Shown: positions 15,471 to 22,986 of the stretch, piece after piece | Layout: each line of letters opens with the position of its first letter | Position numbering within the stretch: the stretch's first letter is position 1 | Origin: Palsa-504 sp963806335 | Lineage (GTDB): Bacteria; Actinomycetota; Actinomycetes; Streptosporangiales; Streptosporangiaceae | DNA: 64,000 nt | Direction of reading: 5' to 3' | Assembly (NCBI GenBank): GCA_963806335.1 | Contig: CAWDXO010000013.1 | Location: 496,001 to 560,000, forward strand | Notes under the pieces: model-generated | Told to the model about the DNA's origin: nothing | Databases searched by the model: none | Seen by the model: only the letters and a program-made list of their open reading frames with translations | Position numbers and translations under genes: made by a program

Positions 15471-15499
15471 GGGGTGGCCCCCTGGGGCCACCCCGTTTT
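15471..15499 (+). terminator. Intrinsic terminator of the cold-shock gene
   Basis: GGGGTGGCCCC (15471-15481) and GGGGCCACCCC (15484-15494) form a perfect 11-bp stem around a two-base loop, followed by GTTTT. Confidence 0.85.
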
Positions 15500-15502
15500 G
15501 GC

Positions 15503-15583
15503 GTGCCCGGTGATACCTACCAGATCGAGCACCACCTGTTCCCGTCCATGCCACGCCCCAACCTCCGGTGGTCCCAGGCGCTC
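15503..15583 (+). pseudogene. Remnant of a fatty acid desaturase C-terminus
   Basis: Immediately after the cold-shock terminator, a frame encodes YQIEHHLFPSMPRPNLR. This is the third histidine box (QIEHHLFPSMPR) of linoleoyl-CoA/DesA3-type front-end desaturases. Normal proteins carry over 250 residues upstream, absent here, and about 25 downstream. The remnant runs into the 3' end of the opposite-strand cyclic-nucleotide-binding gene. It shows that a second desaturase was once encoded at this locus. Confidence 0.7.
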
Positions 15584-15586
15584 GGA

Positions 15587-16057
15587 TTATGCCCGGGCGG
15601 GCGCTGGCCCGTACAGGTCGAGCAGGCGGATCCGCGCGGACTCCAGGCGCTGGTACATGACGGCGGTGACGCGCTTGAGCAACTGGTAGCCAAGCTCCGC
15701 GTCGGCCTCGCACTTGCCGCGCAGGCAGGCGCCGTCCAGCACGGTCGCACTGACCGGCGTCACCGCCCGGGCGTCGCCGAAATACCGGTAAGGCGGGACG
15801 AGCCAGGACCAGCCGAGCACCTCGCCGGCGTCCATCGTGTCGATGACGAGAGGTCCCCGCTCGGGCGAATGGACCTCGAGCGCGACCCGGCCGTGCCGGA
15901 TCACGTAGAAGCGGCTGGACGTTGCTCCCTCGGCGAAGATGTACTCGCCCGCGGCGAAGTGCACGTTGGACGCGCACCCCGCGATGAGGCGCATCGCGTC
16001 GGCACCGAATCCGCCGAAGAACGGGTGGCTGCTGAGCAGATCCTCGATGCTCTGCAT
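15587..16057 (-). CDS. Cyclic nucleotide-binding domain protein without DNA-binding domain
   Basis: 156 residues made almost entirely of one cNMP-binding beta-barrel: FFGGFGADAMRLIAGCA, FAAGEYIFAEGATSSRFYVIRHGRVAL, then DAGEVLGWSWLVPPYRYFGDARAV. The Arg-Ala of the phosphate cassette (ARAVTPV) is retained. The C-helix ends in LLDLYGPAP with no helix-turn-helix, so it is not a Crp-type transcription factor. ATG at 16057 has GAGAGGGG upstream. It may be a cyclic-AMP-responsive adaptor. Confidence 0.87.
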   Translation of the reverse strand: MQSIEDLLSSHPFFGGFGADAMRLIAGCASNVHFAAGEYIFAEGATSSRFYVIRHGRVALEVHSPERGPLVIDTMDAGEVLGWSWLVPPYRYFGDARAVTPVSATVLDGACLRGKCEADAELGYQLLKRVTAVMYQRLESARIRLLDLYGPAPARA

Positions 16058-16204
16058 CTGTTTCCCCTCTCTGGGGTCCACGCTGTACTAACGTCCCAGC
16101 GTGGCGGGCCGCATGGCCAGCGACCAGGGCTGAAGGTCCCGAAGAGCCCGGACTCGATTACGCTCGTTCCGGCAGCTTTCTTTCGCATCGTCTCCGGGAG
16201 GACC

Positions 16205-17716
16205 ATGACCACGGCGGTGTCCGGTGCAGTGTCGTCCGGTTATGCGGGACGCGAGGTCTGGGGTGCGTTCATCGACGGTGCGTTCGTCGAGACCGGGGAC
16301 ACCGAGACGTTCGAGGTCATCGAGCCGGCCACCGGCCGGCCGATCGCGCGGGTGGTCAGCGGCGGCGCCGGCCTGGTCGACCGGGCGGTGGCCGCGGCCC
16401 GGCGCGCGTACCCGGCGTGGCGGGATACGCCGCCCCGCGAGCGGGCCCGGCTGCTGCGGCTGGTGGCCGCGAAGATCCGCGCCCACGCCGACGAGCTGGC
16501 CGAACTGGAGGCCCGCGAGGTCGGCAAGCCGCGCCGTGATGCCGGGCGCTTCGACGTTTCCTACTGCTCCGCCGGTTTCGAGTACTACGCGGGCCTGGCC
16601 GAGACCCTGCACGGCGAGATCATCGACCAGGGTCCGATCGAGGCCCGGGTGATCTACGAGCCCTACGGGGTCGTCGCCGCCATCCTGCCGTTCAACTGGC
16701 CGCCGATCCACTTCACCAAGAAGGGCGCGCCCGCCCTGGCGGCCGGGAACACCGTGGTCATCAAGCCGGGGGAACAGGCGCCGCTCACCGTGCTGCGGCT
16801 GACCGAACTGGCCAACGAGGTCCTCCCGCCCGGCGTGCTCAACGCCGTGCCCGGGCTGGCGGCCGGCTCGGCGCTTTCTGCGCACCCGCAGGTGGAGCGG
16901 ATCACCTTCACCGGGGCCACCGCGACCGGGCGGCGGGTCCTGCGCAGCGCGGCGGAGCACCTGACCTACGCGACGATGGAGTTGGGCGGCAAGAACGCGG
17001 TGCTGGTCCTGGCCGATGCCGACCTCGATGCCGCCGTCAGCGTCGCGCTCGAGGGCATGTTCTACAACCAGGGTGAGGCGTGCACGTCAACCGCGCGCAT
17101 CCTCGTCCAGACTGAAGTGCACGACGAGTTCCTGGACCGATTCGCCCGCGCCACTCAGGCACTGGTCGTCGGCGACGGGCTCGACCCGGCGACCGACATC
17201 GGGCCGATGGTCGACGCCGTCCAGCAGGACAAGGTCCTCGGCTACCTGCGCACCGGCCTGGCGGAGGGCGCCCGCCTGGTCACCCAGGGCACGCTGCCGT
17301 CCGATGAGCGCCTCAAGGACGGCTACTGGGTCGCGCCGACCGTGCTGGCCGATGTGACGCCCGACATGACCGTCGCCCAGGAAGAGATCTTCGGGCCGAT
17401 CGCGTGCGTGCTGCGGTTCCGGACCGAGGACGAGGCGATCGACATCGCCAACGGCACCGCGTACGGGCTGACCGCCGCGATCTGCACCACCGACCTGGCC
17501 CGGGCCGACCAGATCGCGCGGCGGCTGGAGGCGGGCATGGTGTTCGTCAACAACTACATGCGCCGGGCGTTCCTCGGCTCACCGTTCGGGGGGGTCAAGG
17601 GCAGCGGGTTCGGCCGAGAGAACGCGATCGAGACGCTGCACGAATTCGTCCGGTCGAAGAACATCCGCTTCCCGTCCGGCCGCGGCACCGTGCCGGTCTG
17701 GCCGCCGCGGGACTGA
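16205..17716 (+). CDS. Aldehyde dehydrogenase
   Basis: 503-residue NAD(P)-dependent aldehyde dehydrogenase. Visible are the oxyanion Asn region (PFNWPPIHFTKKGAPALAAGNTVVIKPGEQ), the glycine motif FTGATATGRR, the catalytic Glu motif MELGGKNAVLV and the catalytic Cys in NQGEACTSTARI. The late EEIFGPI is also present. GGGAGG lies just before the ATG. Closest in style to succinate-semialdehyde or aromatic aldehyde dehydrogenases; the substrate cannot be fixed. The TerC-type gene starts six bases after its stop. Confidence 0.93.
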   Translation: MTTAVSGAVSSGYAGREVWGAFIDGAFVETGDTETFEVIEPATGRPIARVVSGGAGLVDRAVAAARRAYPAWRDTPPRERARLLRLVAAKIRAHADELAELEAREVGKPRRDAGRFDVSYCSAGFEYYAGLAETLHGEIIDQGPIEARVIYEPYGVVAAILPFNWPPIHFTKKGAPALAAGNTVVIKPGEQAPLTVLRLTELANEVLPPGVLNAVPGLAAGSALSAHPQVERITFTGATATGRRVLRSAAEHLTYATMELGGKNAVLVLADADLDAAVSVALEGMFYNQGEACTSTARILVQTEVHDEFLDRFARATQALVVGDGLDPATDIGPMVDAVQQDKVLGYLRTGLAEGARLVTQGTLPSDERLKDGYWVAPTVLADVTPDMTVAQEEIFGPIACVLRFRTEDEAIDIANGTAYGLTAAICTTDLARADQIARRLEAGMVFVNNYMRRAFLGSPFGGVKGSGFGRENAIETLHEFVRSKNIRFPSGRGTVPVWPPRD

Positions 17717-17721
17717 CCGCC

Positions 17722-19197
17722 GTGACTGTTCCGCTGTGGGTATGGGCGGCGTCGGCGGCGGGATTGCTCGCCGTGATCGGCGCCGAGGTCATGCTGGCCA
17801 GCCGGCCCGGTGGCAGTGGATCCGACGGGAGCGGGTTCGCCACGCGCCGGGCCGTCTGGTGGGTCGCGGTTTACGTATCGCTGGCGGTGCTCTTCGGCCT
17901 GGGCGTCGCGCTCGTCGCCGACTGGACGGTGGCGAGCCAGTTCTACGCCGGCTATCTCACCGAGTACAGCCTGAGCCTGGACAACCTGTTCATCTTCTAC
18001 GTGATCATGAGCCGGCTAGCGGTACCACCGGCGCGCCAGCCCCGCATCCTGTTGTCCGGCATCGGGCTGGCCCTCGTGCTGCGGTCGGTCCTCATCGTGG
18101 CCGGGCTCGCGATTATCAGCCGTTTCGACTGGCTGTTTTACCCGCTGGGCGGCTTCCTGGTGTGGACCGCGGCCGGCCTGCTGACCAGCCAGGGTCCGCG
18201 TCAGCCGGAGGAGGAGCACACCCGGCTGACGGCGTGGCTACAGCGTCGCGCGCGGGAGTCCGGACGGCGGATGCCCGGACCTACGCTGCTGGTGGTCCTG
18301 GCGATCGGGGTGGCGGACGTGGCGTTCGCCTTCGATTCCATCCCGGCCATCTTCGGTATCACCACCAGCGCCTACCTGATCGTGGCGGCAAACGCGTTCG
18401 CGCTGATGGGGCTCCGCCAGGCGTACGTGCTGCTGGCCCGCTTCCTCGAGCGGATCGTCTACCTGAACAAGGGCCTGGCCGTGATCTGCGCCTTCATCGG
18501 CATCAAGCTCTTGCTGCAGGCGCTGCGCGGTTCCGGGGCGGGATGGGCCGTCGAAATCCCGGCCTGGCTGTCAGTGACCATCGTCGCCACCGTCCTGCTG
18601 GTCACCGTGGCCGCCGGGGTAATGAGCCGTCGGCGGACGCTCAGTGCTGCTCAGCGGGCCGCGGCTCGGCGGGCCGCGCTCCAGCGCCGCTTCGCCGTCA
18701 TCGACACCGACGGGAACGGCGTGTGGCAGCGGAACGACTGCGAGCAGTTGACCCGGCGGCTCTGCGGTACCTTCGGCTACCCCGTCGATTCCGGGCCGGG
18801 ACAGGCCGTCGCCGCCGGGCAGGACGCGCTGTTCGACGCCGTGGCGCGGCACATGGACGCCAACGGCGACCGGGAGATCACCCCCGATGAGTTCACCGCC
18901 GCCTTCGGCCGGCGCATCGAAGACCGGCCTGGCTTTGACACCGCGGTCCGCACCGCGGCGCAGGCCCTCATCCAGGTGGCGGACCGCGACGGCAACGGGG
19001 CGCTTGATGCCGCGGAGTACGCGGCGCTCACCGCGGTATACGGAGCCAGCGCCGATGACGCCGCCCGGGCCTTCTCCCGCCTCGACCTGGACCGCAACGG
19101 CGTCCTGGACAGCCTCGAATTCACCACGGCGATCAGCCAGTTCTTCGCCAGCCCGGACGCCAACGCGGCGGGCAGCCTCGCCTTCGGCCGCCTCTAG
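17722..19197 (+). CDS. TerC family membrane protein fused to four EF-hands
   Basis: 491 residues. The first ~310 form a TerC-type integral membrane protein: SLSLDNLFIFYVIMSRLAVP with the conserved Asp-Asn, then IGVADVAFAFDSIPAIFGITTSAYLIVAANAFALMGLRQAY. The last ~170 are a soluble calcium-binding module with four loops: DTDGNGVWQRND, DANGDREITPDE, DRDGNGALDAAE and DLDRNGVLDSLE, all with Asp/Asn at loop positions 1, 3 and 5 and an acidic residue at 12. TerC proteins export Mn or related metals. The fusion suggests Ca2+ gating, which is inference. Its end overlaps the next gene by 4 bp, convergently. Confidence 0.92.
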   Translation: MTVPLWVWAASAAGLLAVIGAEVMLASRPGGSGSDGSGFATRRAVWWVAVYVSLAVLFGLGVALVADWTVASQFYAGYLTEYSLSLDNLFIFYVIMSRLAVPPARQPRILLSGIGLALVLRSVLIVAGLAIISRFDWLFYPLGGFLVWTAAGLLTSQGPRQPEEEHTRLTAWLQRRARESGRRMPGPTLLVVLAIGVADVAFAFDSIPAIFGITTSAYLIVAANAFALMGLRQAYVLLARFLERIVYLNKGLAVICAFIGIKLLLQALRGSGAGWAVEIPAWLSVTIVATVLLVTVAAGVMSRRRTLSAAQRAAARRAALQRRFAVIDTDGNGVWQRNDCEQLTRRLCGTFGYPVDSGPGQAVAAGQDALFDAVARHMDANGDREITPDEFTAAFGRRIEDRPGFDTAVRTAAQALIQVADRDGNGALDAAEYAALTAVYGASADDAARAFSRLDLDRNGVLDSLEFTTAISQFFASPDANAAGSLAFGRL

Positions 19198-20060
19198 CCG
19201 CGCGGGCCTGAGGCGGGCATTTCCGCCGGAAGAATCTGCCGCGGGACACCGGGACGCACGGCCCGGCGCTTCCATTCGCGCGGGTAGCCAACGGAGACTT
19301 CCTCGAACCGGACGCCGTCATGCCAGGTCACCCGGGGAATGTGCAGGTGGCCGTAGACCACCGCGGCGGCGTTGAAGCGCAGATGCCAGTCGCGGGTGCG
19401 GGTGGTGCCGCACCACTGCGCGAACTGAGGGTACCGCAGCGCCCGGGTGGGCTCGCGGATGAGCGGGTAGTGCGACACGAAGACCACCGGGAGCGCCGGG
19501 TCCCGCCCGGCGAGCCGCTGTTCGGTCGCCTCGACCCTGGCCCGGCACCAGGCTTCCCGGCTCGGATAAGGATCGGGATGCAGCAGCACCTCGTCGCTGC
19601 AGACGATGCCCGTCTGGTAAGCCAGGGCCAGGCCCTGCTCCTTGGTCAGCGCGCCGTCCGGCCGGAACGTGTAGTCGTACAGCAGGAACAGCGGCGCGAT
19701 CGTGACCGCGCCCGCCGGGCCCGTCCAGACCGGATAGGGATCCTCCGGGGTGATGATGCCCAGGCCGCGGCACAGTTCGACCAGCGACAGGTAGCGTTCC
19801 TCGCCGCGCAGCTGGACCGGATCCTTGCGGCGCGTCCACAGCTCATGGTTGCCGGGGGCCCAGACGACCGTCGCGAACCGGTCACCGAGGGTCCGCAGCG
19901 CCCATTCGATGTCGCGGTACAGCTCGCCGACATCACCCGCCAGCAAGAGCCAGTCCCCGTCGCCGTCCGGGCGGAGATCCTCGATGAGCTTGCGGTTCTC
20001 CGGGTGGGCCACGTGCAGGTCGCTGAGAGCGAGCAGCCGGGGCCGCGCCGCCGCCGTCAC
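19194..20060 (-). CDS. Metallophosphoesterase
   Basis: 288 residues of the calcineurin-like phosphoesterase fold. Metal-binding motifs are SDLHVAHPEN, LLAGDVGEL, APGNHELW, FVSHYPL and YGHLHIPR. It resembles a family widespread in actinobacteria whose substrate is not established. GTG start; no strong ribosome site is visible. It is convergent with the TerC-EF-hand gene by a 4-bp overlap. Confidence 0.9.
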   Translation of the reverse strand: MTAAARPRLLALSDLHVAHPENRKLIEDLRPDGDGDWLLLAGDVGELYRDIEWALRTLGDRFATVVWAPGNHELWTRRKDPVQLRGEERYLSLVELCRGLGIITPEDPYPVWTGPAGAVTIAPLFLLYDYTFRPDGALTKEQGLALAYQTGIVCSDEVLLHPDPYPSREAWCRARVEATEQRLAGRDPALPVVFVSHYPLIREPTRALRYPQFAQWCGTTRTRDWHLRFNAAAVVYGHLHIPRVTWHDGVRFEEVSVGYPREWKRRAVRPGVPRQILPAEMPASGPRG

Positions 20061-20092
20061 GAGGTAGCGGGGGGCCGGGACGGGAAACCGGC

Positions 20093-20102
20093 GTCCGTTC
20101 GG
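20093..20102. repeat. Dispersed GTCCGTTCGG copy
   Basis: Exact 10-mer GTCCGTTCGG followed by CCCAAAAAG, in the gap between the lipoprotein gene's 3' side and the metallophosphoesterase start. No inverse arm is visible nearby. Confidence 0.5.
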
Positions 20103-20276
20103 CCCAAAAAGAAATGAAACGGTGGTGTCAGGGGCGGCCGGAGGCCAGCCGGTCCGGGCTCTTGATCGCGCCGAGGCAATTCATCACGTCCCCGTGATCG
20201 AGGAGATGCTCGCGAAGGCGATCATAGACGGTCACCGTCCCGGCTACGTGACGCGGCCGGAACGGTGAGCGCGGGG

Positions 20277-20807
20277 TTAGTACCCGCCGCCTGATTTGGC
20301 TGACGCCGAGGCCGCGGGGGTGGCACCCGAGACCGTCATCTCGTACCACAGGCCGCCGGAGACGTTGAGCCCGTTCCCCTTGGCCTGCCCGGGCGACGTG
20401 TCCCCGGCGTAGGTGTAGAGCGGGTGCCCGTCGTAGGTGGCCTGCTTCGTGCCGTCCGACCTGGTGATGGTACCTACCGTGCCGGTGACTCCGCTGCCCG
20501 CGGTCACGGGACCCGTCACCGGCGGCCAGTAGGTCGCGCAGGACCCGGTGCATTTGGAGCTGGTCGGGGTGTCAGGGGCGAACCAGTACAACACAAAGCC
20601 CTTGGCGTTGGTCAGCACCTTCGTCCCGTTGACGGTGACCGTCAGCAAGGACGCGCTGCTCGGGGACGAGCCCGCTCCGGCCGCGGCGGCGCTGCTTGCC
20701 GGGGCGGCCGGGGTGCTGGAGCTGGAACTGGCCGAGCTTCCGCAGGCCGCCACGGTCAAGGCGATCGTGGCCAGCCCGGCGACCCCCCATATTTTCCGGA
20801 TACGCAT
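20277..20807 (-). CDS. COG4315-type secreted lipoprotein
   Basis: 176-residue lipoprotein. The signal peptide ends in the lipobox LTVAAC (Cys about residue 22), followed by a Ser/Ala linker. Two repeats of the 'secreted repeat of unknown function' follow: LTNAKGFVLYWFAPDTPTSSKCTGSCATYWPP and YDGHPLYTYAGDTSPGQAKGNG. Paired Cys in CTGSC and a Tyr/Trp-rich surface are typical. Such proteins sit on the outer face of the membrane, with heme or redox roles suggested but unproven. GAAGGGAAG is three bases before the ATG. Confidence 0.9.
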   Translation of the reverse strand: MRIRKIWGVAGLATIALTVAACGSSASSSSSTPAAPASSAAAAGAGSSPSSASLLTVTVNGTKVLTNAKGFVLYWFAPDTPTSSKCTGSCATYWPPVTGPVTAGSGVTGTVGTITRSDGTKQATYDGHPLYTYAGDTSPGQAKGNGLNVSGGLWYEMTVSGATPAASASAKSGGGY

Positions 20808-20944
20808 GAGCTTCCCTTCACAGTGCAAGCTAGCTCCCATTAGTGACCACGTGCGGTCGCGCCCTTTCGTTCACCTCGGGTGCGTGGACGGTTTGGCTCG
20901 CGTTCAGGGGATCAGCTCGGCGACAGCTCGGGTACGGCGACAGC

Positions 20945-21694
20945 TCAGGCCACATGGCCGCTGCCGATGAGACTGCCGACGGCGTAGGTCACCGCCACGG
21001 CGACTCCGCCCAGGGCGAGCTGGCGCAGGCCCGAGCGCAGTATCGGGCGGCCGGTGAGCTTGCCCACCACCATGCCGCCGGTCAGCAGCGCCACGGCGGC
21101 GATACCCAGCGCGGCGCCGAGGAGGGACAGGCCCGCGAGGTACGGCAGCAGCGGGATGAGCGCTCCGGCGGAGAAGGCCACGAGCGACGAGACGCCGGCG
21201 AACACCGGGGAGGGCAGCTCGAACGGATCGACGCCGAGCTCCTCGCGGGTATGCACGCGCAGCGCGGTGTCCGGGTCCTGTGACACCGCGGCGGCCATCG
21301 TCGCCGCGGTCTGCGGGTCGGCGCCGTAGCCGATGAACGTCTCCGCGAGTTCGGCTTGCTCGGCAGCGGGGAAGCGGGCATGCATCGTACGTTCGGTGGC
21401 GACTTCGGCGTGGACCAGCTCGTTCTGGTTGGTCACCGACACGTACTCGCCGGTCCCCATGGAGAACGCCCCGGCCACCAGCGCGGCCACGCCGGTCAAG
21501 ATGATGTCGTGCGCGGACACCCCGCCCCCGCCCAGCCCGGCGATCAGCGAAGCGTTGGTCACCAGGCCGTCGACCGCGCCGAACACGGTCGGCCGCAACC
21601 AGCCCCCGGATACGTCCCGATGCCGATGCGACCATCCCGCGGCCAGCGCGGCCTGACGAACCGCGCGGCCATGCTCATCGATCTCCTCGCCCAT
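20945..21694 (-). CDS. VIT1/CCC1 family transporter
   Basis: 249 residues. The VIT1/CCC1 pattern is clear: FGAVDGLVTNASLIAGLGG in helix 1, FSMGTGEYVSVTNQNEL in helix 2, a cytoplasmic metal-binding loop rich in Glu/Ala, then three C-terminal helices. Homologues move Fe2+/Mn2+ out of the cytosol. The neighbouring TerC-like and metallophosphoesterase genes make metal handling a possible local theme. Confidence 0.9.
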   Translation of the reverse strand: MGEEIDEHGRAVRQAALAAGWSHRHRDVSGGWLRPTVFGAVDGLVTNASLIAGLGGGGVSAHDIILTGVAALVAGAFSMGTGEYVSVTNQNELVHAEVATERTMHARFPAAEQAELAETFIGYGADPQTAATMAAAVSQDPDTALRVHTREELGVDPFELPSPVFAGVSSLVAFSAGALIPLLPYLAGLSLLGAALGIAAVALLTGGMVVGKLTGRPILRSGLRQLALGGVAVAVTYAVGSLIGSGHVA

Positions 21695-21723
21695 CCCGTG
21701 GATTATCCCCTACCGTGGTCCGG

Positions 21724-22653
21724 TCAGGCGCACGAGCCGGGGTCGATCCGCTCACAATGGGCTGGTGCCTCGTCGTGGCCTGACTTCGGCCACAAGGCCA
21801 GCAGCTCGGCGGCCCGCGGCCGCAGGTCAGGAAACCGCTCGGCGTAAAGGCCGTACCAGACGGTCAGGTGCAGCCGCCGGAGCTGCTCGCATACCGCGAG
21901 CTGGCCTTCTTCGACGGGCTCGCCGTAGGCGGCCAGGATGCACGAGGCGCCCAGGCGCGCGGTAGACGCCGCCAGGTCCCAGGTCACGGGCCCGTAGCAG
22001 GTGTCCTCGAAGTCATGCCAGACCCATCCGGTGTCCGCGGTCATGAGGTTGCCCAAGCCAGCGTCCCCGTGCAGCGGCTGCCCGGTCCACGACGTGCGGC
22101 CCAGTTCGGCGGTGAGCCGGGCGTACGCCGCGGCCACGGCGGCGGCCTCGCTGGCGGTAAGCCGGGTCTGCGGCCGAGCCAGGAAAGCCGGGATGTCGTT
22201 CAGCGGGGCGAGCACGGGCATCTCGTCCTCGCCGCCACTCCCGCCCCGGCCCGGATAGGACCGCAAGGCCGCGTGCAGGTCCCGCAGCATCGACCCGACG
22301 GTCGCCTCGCTGGGCCGCGCGTCGCCTGCTGACCTCAGGTAACGCCAGAACGACATCACGTGGCCATCGCCGCGGTAGGTGGTCGCCGGGATCTCCGGGC
22401 TCGGCTCGAGCACCGGGATGCCCGCCCCGGCCAGGAACGACGCGACGTCAAGCTCGCGCTGGAGCCAGGCCGCGGTATCCGGGCGGACTTCGGCCGTGGA
22501 GGCGGCCACCTTGGCGACGACCGGCGACGGCGCCAGGTGCACGATGACATTCGCGCCGTCGGCCAGGACGACGGGCTCGGCGCGGGTGACGCCCAGGCCG
22601 GCTGCGACGTTGATCGCGGCGCGAACCGCCGCCGCGGAAAGGGTGAAGTCCAC
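21724..22653 (-). CDS. Aminoglycoside phosphotransferase-like kinase
   Basis: About 309 residues with a protein-kinase-like phosphotransferase fold: the Brenner motif LHGDAGLGNLM (HGD catalytic loop), WHDFEDTCYGPVTWDLA (metal-binding DFE/D), and N-terminal strands with VVAKVA as the nucleotide lysine. The substrate is unknown; many such actinobacterial genes do not confer resistance. The start is uncertain (GTG at 22653 or TTG at 22659) because the upstream region is GC-repeat DNA. Confidence 0.82.
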   Translation of the reverse strand: MDFTLSAAAVRAAINVAAGLGVTRAEPVVLADGANVIVHLAPSPVVAKVAASTAEVRPDTAAWLQRELDVASFLAGAGIPVLEPSPEIPATTYRGDGHVMSFWRYLRSAGDARPSEATVGSMLRDLHAALRSYPGRGGSGGEDEMPVLAPLNDIPAFLARPQTRLTASEAAAVAAAYARLTAELGRTSWTGQPLHGDAGLGNLMTADTGWVWHDFEDTCYGPVTWDLAASTARLGASCILAAYGEPVEEGQLAVCEQLRRLHLTVWYGLYAERFPDLRPRAAELLALWPKSGHDEAPAHCERIDPGSCA

Positions 22654-22986
22654 GCTCAAGTATGGCGGGCGGCGCTGGGTGGCGTGGCCGACGGTGCGGG
22701 CGGCTGCCGGCAGCGGGGGCGGCCGGCAGCGCGGGCGGCCGGCGGGGGCGGCTGGCGGCGGCCGGCAGCGCGGCACCGACCTCTGATACCCGGAAGCGGA
22801 GCCAGGACGCTTCCGGCTTCGTTCCTGGATCATGGCTGTGTGCGCTGACCCTCGCCGATGCGCGAAAAACTATTCCGTATCTGGTGGTATTTCGTTGCAA
22901 CCCGGCGCCATTATACGATAATATGTTCTAAGAACACACTCGGGTTTCTCGTCATTGGAAACCGGCAGCACGGAGGGGAGGTGCCG
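22654..22986. promoter_or_regulatory. GC-repeat tract and AT-rich promoter region before the DUF222/HNH gene
   Basis: 22680-22775 is a low-complexity run of GGCGGCCGGCAGCG-like units with no gene. From 22858 the base composition changes sharply (AAAAACTATTCC, ATTATACGATAATATG) and contains the perfect palindrome GTTCTAAGAAC. This fits a promoter and operator for the gene at 22987. Confidence 0.5.
22925..22935. promoter_or_regulatory. Perfect palindrome GTTCTAAGAAC
   Basis: An 11-bp palindrome within an AT-rich promoter-like stretch 52 bp upstream of the DUF222/HNH start. The second DUF222/HNH gene has ATGTTCTATAGAG at 48891. Possible operator; the regulator is unknown. Confidence 0.4.

Noticed and set aside
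15503..16204. Plus-strand extension of the aldehyde dehydrogenase frame back to 15503
   Set aside because: Only the first ~27 codons (desaturase remnant) and the dehydrogenase itself are meaningful. The middle lies opposite the cyclic-nucleotide-binding gene and has no coding features.
20128..20240. 35-codon minus-strand ORF after the lipoprotein gene
   Set aside because: It has a balanced composition (VYDRLREHLLDHGDVMNCLG) but no clear ribosome site or relatives I recognise; kept out of the gene list.
22680..22775. CRISPR-like or regular repeat in the GC tract
   Set aside because: Units are irregular GGC/CGG runs without constant spacers; low complexity only.
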